Of a stretch of DNA of 64,000 nucleotides, positions 60,948 to 64,000 are shown piece by piece. The DNA comes from Bifidobacterium pullorum DSM 20433. Lineage in GTDB: Bacteria; Actinomycetota; Actinomycetes; Actinomycetales; Bifidobacteriaceae. The DNA lies in assembly GCF_000771405.1 (NCBI RefSeq), contig NZ_JDUI01000003.1:140971-204970 (forward strand). Reading direction: 5' to 3'. The position numbers and the translations under genes are program-made. Within the stretch, counting starts at the first letter, position 1. Each line of letters starts with the position of its first letter. The notes beneath the pieces are model-generated. The model was not told where the DNA came from. It worked only from the letters and a program-made list of their open reading frames with translations, and made no database searches.

Positions 60948-60959
60948 TACATCGTTTAC
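60948..60959. promoter_or_regulatory. Half-matching operator-like site upstream of aldo/keto reductase
   Basis: TACATCGTTTAC matches the first nine bases of the TACATCGTTGTA sites found at 5457 and 5482, but the right arm is broken. It lies 95 bp upstream of the start. It is possibly chance. No other feature is visible in 60854-61120. Confidence 0.25.
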
Positions 60960-61120
60960 CTTTCTTCAACCCACCCTCCATCGAAAAGACGAAACACGAT
61001 ACCGCCGGTTTGCCCGCCAGAGTCAACTGAGGACACGCGCCAATCTGGGAATACGCCTCGATGACATAATTCCAAATAGCGAAGGAAATGCACGCATGCA
61101 GCTTGATGAGCCCGCCGAGC

Positions 61121-61160
61121 AGACTAGAAACGCAAACTATTAGTCTATTCTCTAGTCTAT
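61121..61160. repeat. TAGTCTAT repeat cluster at the 3' end of AlbA_2 gene B
   Basis: TAGTCTAT at 61141-61148 and 61153-61160 are direct copies 12 bp apart, and the inverted AGACTAG is at 61121-61127. The last copy overlaps the stop codon of the gene (61157). Read on the gene strand, the order of units is the mirror image of the cluster at 62840-62880. Confidence 0.85.
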
Positions 61161-62809
61161 TCGTCTAACATCCACTGTGCGTTCCCCCGTGCGCCGTCAG
61201 GCCTGATGCGGCGCTCCTTGCGTAGTTCCTGAAGCAAATAGCTCACATGCTTCTTGCGCTGTGCGTCGTTCATGTCTTCCGGGAGTGCGTGCGATATGGC
61301 GGAAACAACTTCCGCCCGCGTGCATGGACGAGTGCGCAGAAGCTTTATGATGAGCTCTTTGCAGATGCTCGCGTCCAACCCCTTCCGCCGCACATACTCC
61401 TCATGGGTACCGATAATCCCCGCGACTTTCGACGAGAGCGTAAGCTTCGGATAGCGGCCCTCGACAAGGCCCCTGCTGCGAAGAACCCTCGCTTGTTCCC
61501 GAGTGATAGGACTTCTCTTCTGAACGAGGTCAAGCATGAAGACTGTCTCAAGGTCCATCTCCGGCTCCGCAGCGAGCAATCGCGTATACGCTTCGTCAAG
61601 AACCCTGCCATAAATGGTGACCGAGACACGATTTCGTTCCGAAAGGTCGTAGGTGGGCAAAGGCAGCATCCTGCCACGCTGGATCTCGTAAACGTTCCTG
61701 ATACCTATAGCGTTCTGATCAATCATCTCCGTATTGACCATCGCGTCCGCAAGCAGGCGATTCCGGTAATACGGCGGCTTATAGCCGGGTTCCAGCGCCC
61801 TTTCAATGGTTCCGGGAATGAAGGAACCCTCATTCTTGAACACGAGGCGGTCCTCGTATTCCAACACGTTGATCTTGCCTGAATTTCGGTAGTCCTGATG
61901 GGCGATGGCGTTATGCAACAGCTCACGGATGACCTCAGGGTCGTATTTGTTGGCGAGGGTAGGAAATAGCGTGACCCGACTATCGAAATAGCGGTACCGC
62001 TCGTTCCTGATTTTCCCCAGCACCTTGTCCACCTGAAGGATGAACGGCGGATCGAAATGCTCATATGTCTCCACGCGTCCATCGGAGGCGTAAAGAGTCC
62101 ACGTGATTCTGGGGGCCGCCCCTCCGAGGAAGACGGTCGACTCGGGGCGTCCAAGAAGCACAATCGCAGCGTTTGTGATGTGGCCGTGGACGAGGAAACC
62201 CATCTTGCGAAGCATCTCCCCCTCGTCAAGCGACTTTACGGCAGGTTGCTTCACGGCGTACTTGTCAACGTAACGCTCGCATGCGAATCGAATCGCCTCA
62301 GGATCGAGGTCGTCGAGATTCGCCTCGAATGACACCTTTTTCGACCAGTCGGGGCGCGACTGTCCCCAAATCGCCTCCAGTTTGAACCGGGGCATCTGCA
62401 CAAGCGACTCATTCTCCCGCGACCACGGAATACCGCGCCACGTTGTCGGAGAGGCAAACTCGCACGGCGGTATCTGAAACGCCACCACACGTTTCCCGTC
62501 TACGTCGAACTCGTAAATCTCTTCGAATGTAAGACCGTTGTTGAGGTTCTCCGCGATTTCGTGTTTAAGGCTACGAAGCCCGACACTCGGATGTCGTTGC
62601 TCCTGCCGATAAGCAGTGCCGCATATCTCCCTCTTATTGGTCACCCCGAATAGAAGCCATCCGCACTCCACGCCGCGAAGATTCGCTTCGTTGCTAAGCG
62701 CTGAAAAGTATTTGCCCAGCTTCTCGAAATCAAAATTTCGTTTTGCTTCCTTGTATTCAACAACCTCGGTTTCCACATCCCCCAGTAGGAAATGAACAAG
62801 CGCTGGCAT
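61157..62809 (-). CDS. AlbA_2 (Schlafen-type) domain / ATP-binding / winged-helix protein, cassette B
   Basis: 550 residues from ATG 62809 (GTG 62830 is an alternative; ribosome sites are weak). The N-terminal AlbA_2 domain has VVEYKEAKRNFDFEKLGKYFSALSNEANLRG and GWLLFGVTNK. The middle ATP-binding-like region has EVIRELLHNAIAHQDYRNSGKINVLEYEDRLVFKNEGSF. The C-terminal winged-helix region includes TRAEVVSAISHALPEDMNDAQRKKHVSYLLQELRKE. It is the same family as cassette A but longer and only distantly similar. It is visibly lower in GC than its neighbours, which suggests acquisition. It is flanked on both sides by TAGTCTAT clusters. Function is unknown; a self-regulated DNA-binding protein is the simplest reading. 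Confidence 0.85.
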   Translation of the reverse strand: MPALVHFLLGDVETEVVEYKEAKRNFDFEKLGKYFSALSNEANLRGVECGWLLFGVTNKREICGTAYRQEQRHPSVGLRSLKHEIAENLNNGLTFEEIYEFDVDGKRVVAFQIPPCEFASPTTWRGIPWSRENESLVQMPRFKLEAIWGQSRPDWSKKVSFEANLDDLDPEAIRFACERYVDKYAVKQPAVKSLDEGEMLRKMGFLVHGHITNAAIVLLGRPESTVFLGGAAPRITWTLYASDGRVETYEHFDPPFILQVDKVLGKIRNERYRYFDSRVTLFPTLANKYDPEVIRELLHNAIAHQDYRNSGKINVLEYEDRLVFKNEGSFIPGTIERALEPGYKPPYYRNRLLADAMVNTEMIDQNAIGIRNVYEIQRGRMLPLPTYDLSERNRVSVTIYGRVLDEAYTRLLAAEPEMDLETVFMLDLVQKRSPITREQARVLRSRGLVEGRYPKLTLSSKVAGIIGTHEEYVRRKGLDASICKELIIKLLRTRPCTRAEVVSAISHALPEDMNDAQRKKHVSYLLQELRKERRIRPDGARGNAQWMLDE

Positions 62810-62839
62810 TTCCGACAAATCCCTGATCACAAGCCCCCC

Positions 62840-62880
62840 ATAGACTAGAATATAGACTAATTTCTTGCAGATTAGTCTAT
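62840..62880. repeat. ATAGACTA repeat cluster upstream of AlbA_2 gene B
   Basis: ATAGACTA at 62840-62847 and ATAGACTAAT at 62852-62861 are direct copies 12 bp apart. The inverted ATTAGTCTAT at 62871-62880 gives a perfect 10-bp inverted pair around a 9-nt loop. The cluster ends 31 bp from ATG 62809. Confidence 0.88.
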
Positions 62881-62945
62881 CGCAGCTATACGGCTGCACG
62901 CAAACGACGTAGCGTTTATGTTGGATCCCACTGAAACAAAGAGAA

Positions 62946-62969
62946 ACCCGGCGGAGGGAGCCGCCGGGT
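62946..62969 (-). terminator. Terminator of the GPH symporter gene
   Basis: ACCCGGCGG and CCGCCGGGT form a 9-bp stem around a 6-nt loop. On the minus strand it is followed by TTCTCTTTG. It lies about 215 bp past the symporter stop; the stretch between (62970-63184) has no gene. Confidence 0.75.
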
Positions 62970-63184
62970 GAGAGAGAAGAGAGAAGAAGGGTTCAGTTAT
63001 GGGGTTCCACCGGAACCTCGCCACCAGCTGTAACTGCTGACGACATCCATATAACCGCTCGTTGCTTGGAGGAACTTCAGCGTTTCCCTCAAAGCTCGCT
63101 GAGAGGAATGTGGCGGGGATGTGACGGATAGACAACACTATTCGAACCGTATCATTATCCACGGCCTAGACACATCAATCGACG

Positions 63185-64000
63185 CTAATCGACGCTGGCA
63201 TTCCGACTGGCGAGTATGGCGTCGGCTTCTGCGTTCTTAGCGTTGATCTCCTTCATGCGCTTGTTGGTCAACTTGTACGGGATGAGCGGAATCACGCACA
63301 GGAACGTAAGAATGGCAGGCACCGCATTGACCACGAAGTTGATGTTCTCGCGCATGACTTCGTCCACGACCACACCCTGGCGGTAACCGAACAAGCCAAG
63401 CAGGAACAGGCCGAGCGATCCGCCAACAGCCAACCCTAACTTGATGCTCATCGCCATCACGCCCACGGAGGCACCCGGCATGCGCTGGCCGTTGCGGTAA
63501 TACCCGTATTCCACACAGTCCGACGTGGCGGAGAACATGATCAGCGCCGTCATCGCGAAGAAGCCGACGAAGAACGAACCGATGACCACCAGAATCGGAT
63601 TCGCGTCCGGACCGAGTAGGAACAGGACCAACAACGCCCCGCCGTCCAGCAGGTTCGTGGCAATCATGCTCATCTTCTTACCTGCAACCTTGATCAGCGC
63701 GGGAACGACGAACGGGACCAGGAACTGCCCCACCTGATAGGCCACCATGATCGTGCCGGCCAGGTCCGCACGCTGCAGCGAATACTGGTAGTAGTACACC
63801 TGCGTGCCGACGCGGGTCAGAGACGCGGCTGTACCCAACGTGCTCGAAACCACCAGCAGGAGCAGCATCGGGTTCTTCAACAACGAGCCCAGCGACTCGG
63901 AGAACTTGACGGGCTTATCGAACACATTGACGTTGACGACCGTCTCCTTGCAGAAGAGAAAGCTGCACAGGATCAGCGGGATGCACACGATGATGTAGAT
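63185..64000 (-). CDS. GPH-family sugar/cation symporter (partial, C-terminal part)
   Basis: 272 C-terminal residues are visible; the gene continues past the right edge. At least six membrane helices are present, with the GPH landmarks FVGFFAMTALIMFSATSDCVEYGYYRNGQRMPGASVGVMAMSIKLGLAVGGSLGLFLLG. This family (glycoside-pentoside-hexuronide symporters) imports di- and oligosaccharides or their glycosides with H+ or Na+. The substrate is unknown; given the window, a pentose-containing oligosaccharide is plausible. Confidence 0.88.
   Translation of the reverse strand: MYIIVCIPLILCSFLFCKETVVNVNVFDKPVKFSESLGSLLKNPMLLLLVVSSTLGTAASLTRVGTQVYYYQYSLQRADLAGTIMVAYQVGQFLVPFVVPALIKVAGKKMSMIATNLLDGGALLVLFLLGPDANPILVVIGSFFVGFFAMTALIMFSATSDCVEYGYYRNGQRMPGASVGVMAMSIKLGLAVGGSLGLFLLGLFGYRQGVVVDEVMRENINFVVNAVPAILTFLCVIPLIPYKLTNKRMKEINAKNAEADAILASRNASVD

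Noticed and set aside
57491..61030. A 1179-residue plus-strand frame
   Set aside because: It is antisense to an ABC exporter gene and the aldo/keto reductase, has shadow-type composition and no ribosome site.

Overview
The window looks like a chromosomal segment of a Bifidobacterium or a very close relative. The evidence is high GC coding sequence with long antisense shadow frames, an actinobacterial gene set (long LeuA, MutT1-type Nudix/phosphatase fusion, Kup, Tad pilus genes, dnaX-recR-aspartokinase order), and an unusually rich collection of L-arabinose-releasing glycoside hydrolases. These include a GH127 enzyme close to HypBA1 of B. longum. I name the genus only.

Layout. 1-8.8 kb: an arabinan-type utilisation island with the start of a sugar-binding lipoprotein, four GH43 enzymes and a LacI regulator. 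8.8-27.6 kb: a housekeeping block (glycosyltransferase, AlbA_2/ATPase cassette A, leuA, phosphoesterase, asd, aspartokinase as two genes, recR, dnaX, a diacylglycerol-kinase-like gene) followed by a two-operon Tad pilus locus. 28.3-32.5 kb: ppk, mutT1-like gene and an unknown gene. 32.9-53.6 kb: a second arabinosyl-glycan island (LacI, two GH51, LacI, GH31, GH27, GH43, AraC, GH127) interrupted by kup, an AAA/DUF4143 ATPase and tatD. 53.9-64 kb: a membrane protein, a decayed DUF4143 ATPase, a heterodimeric ABC exporter, an aldo/keto reductase, AlbA_2/ATPase cassette B and the end of a GPH sugar symporter.

How the parts fit. Secreted and cytoplasmic arabinanases/arabinofuranosidases would cut arabinan or arabinogalactan chains. 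The binding protein and symporter would bring in the products. GH51, GH27, GH31 and GH127 enzymes would trim the oligosaccharides inside the cell. A palindromic operator close to TACAACGTTGTA, usually in pairs, precedes most of these genes. Two LacI proteins with nearly identical recognition helices are the likely readers. A third LacI with a different helix sits beside a different operator (TAGCGCTA core).

The most unusual feature is a set of ATPase-like accessory genes, each with its own dedicated repeat array. Both AlbA_2 genes are bracketed by inverted copies of a repeat cluster. The intact DUF4143 ATPase gene is preceded by four identical 14-bp repeats at an exact 33-bp period. The truncated DUF4143 gene is preceded by five related repeats at an exact 23-bp period. 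The repeat sequences differ at every locus, which suggests locus-specific autoregulation or a mobility-related function.
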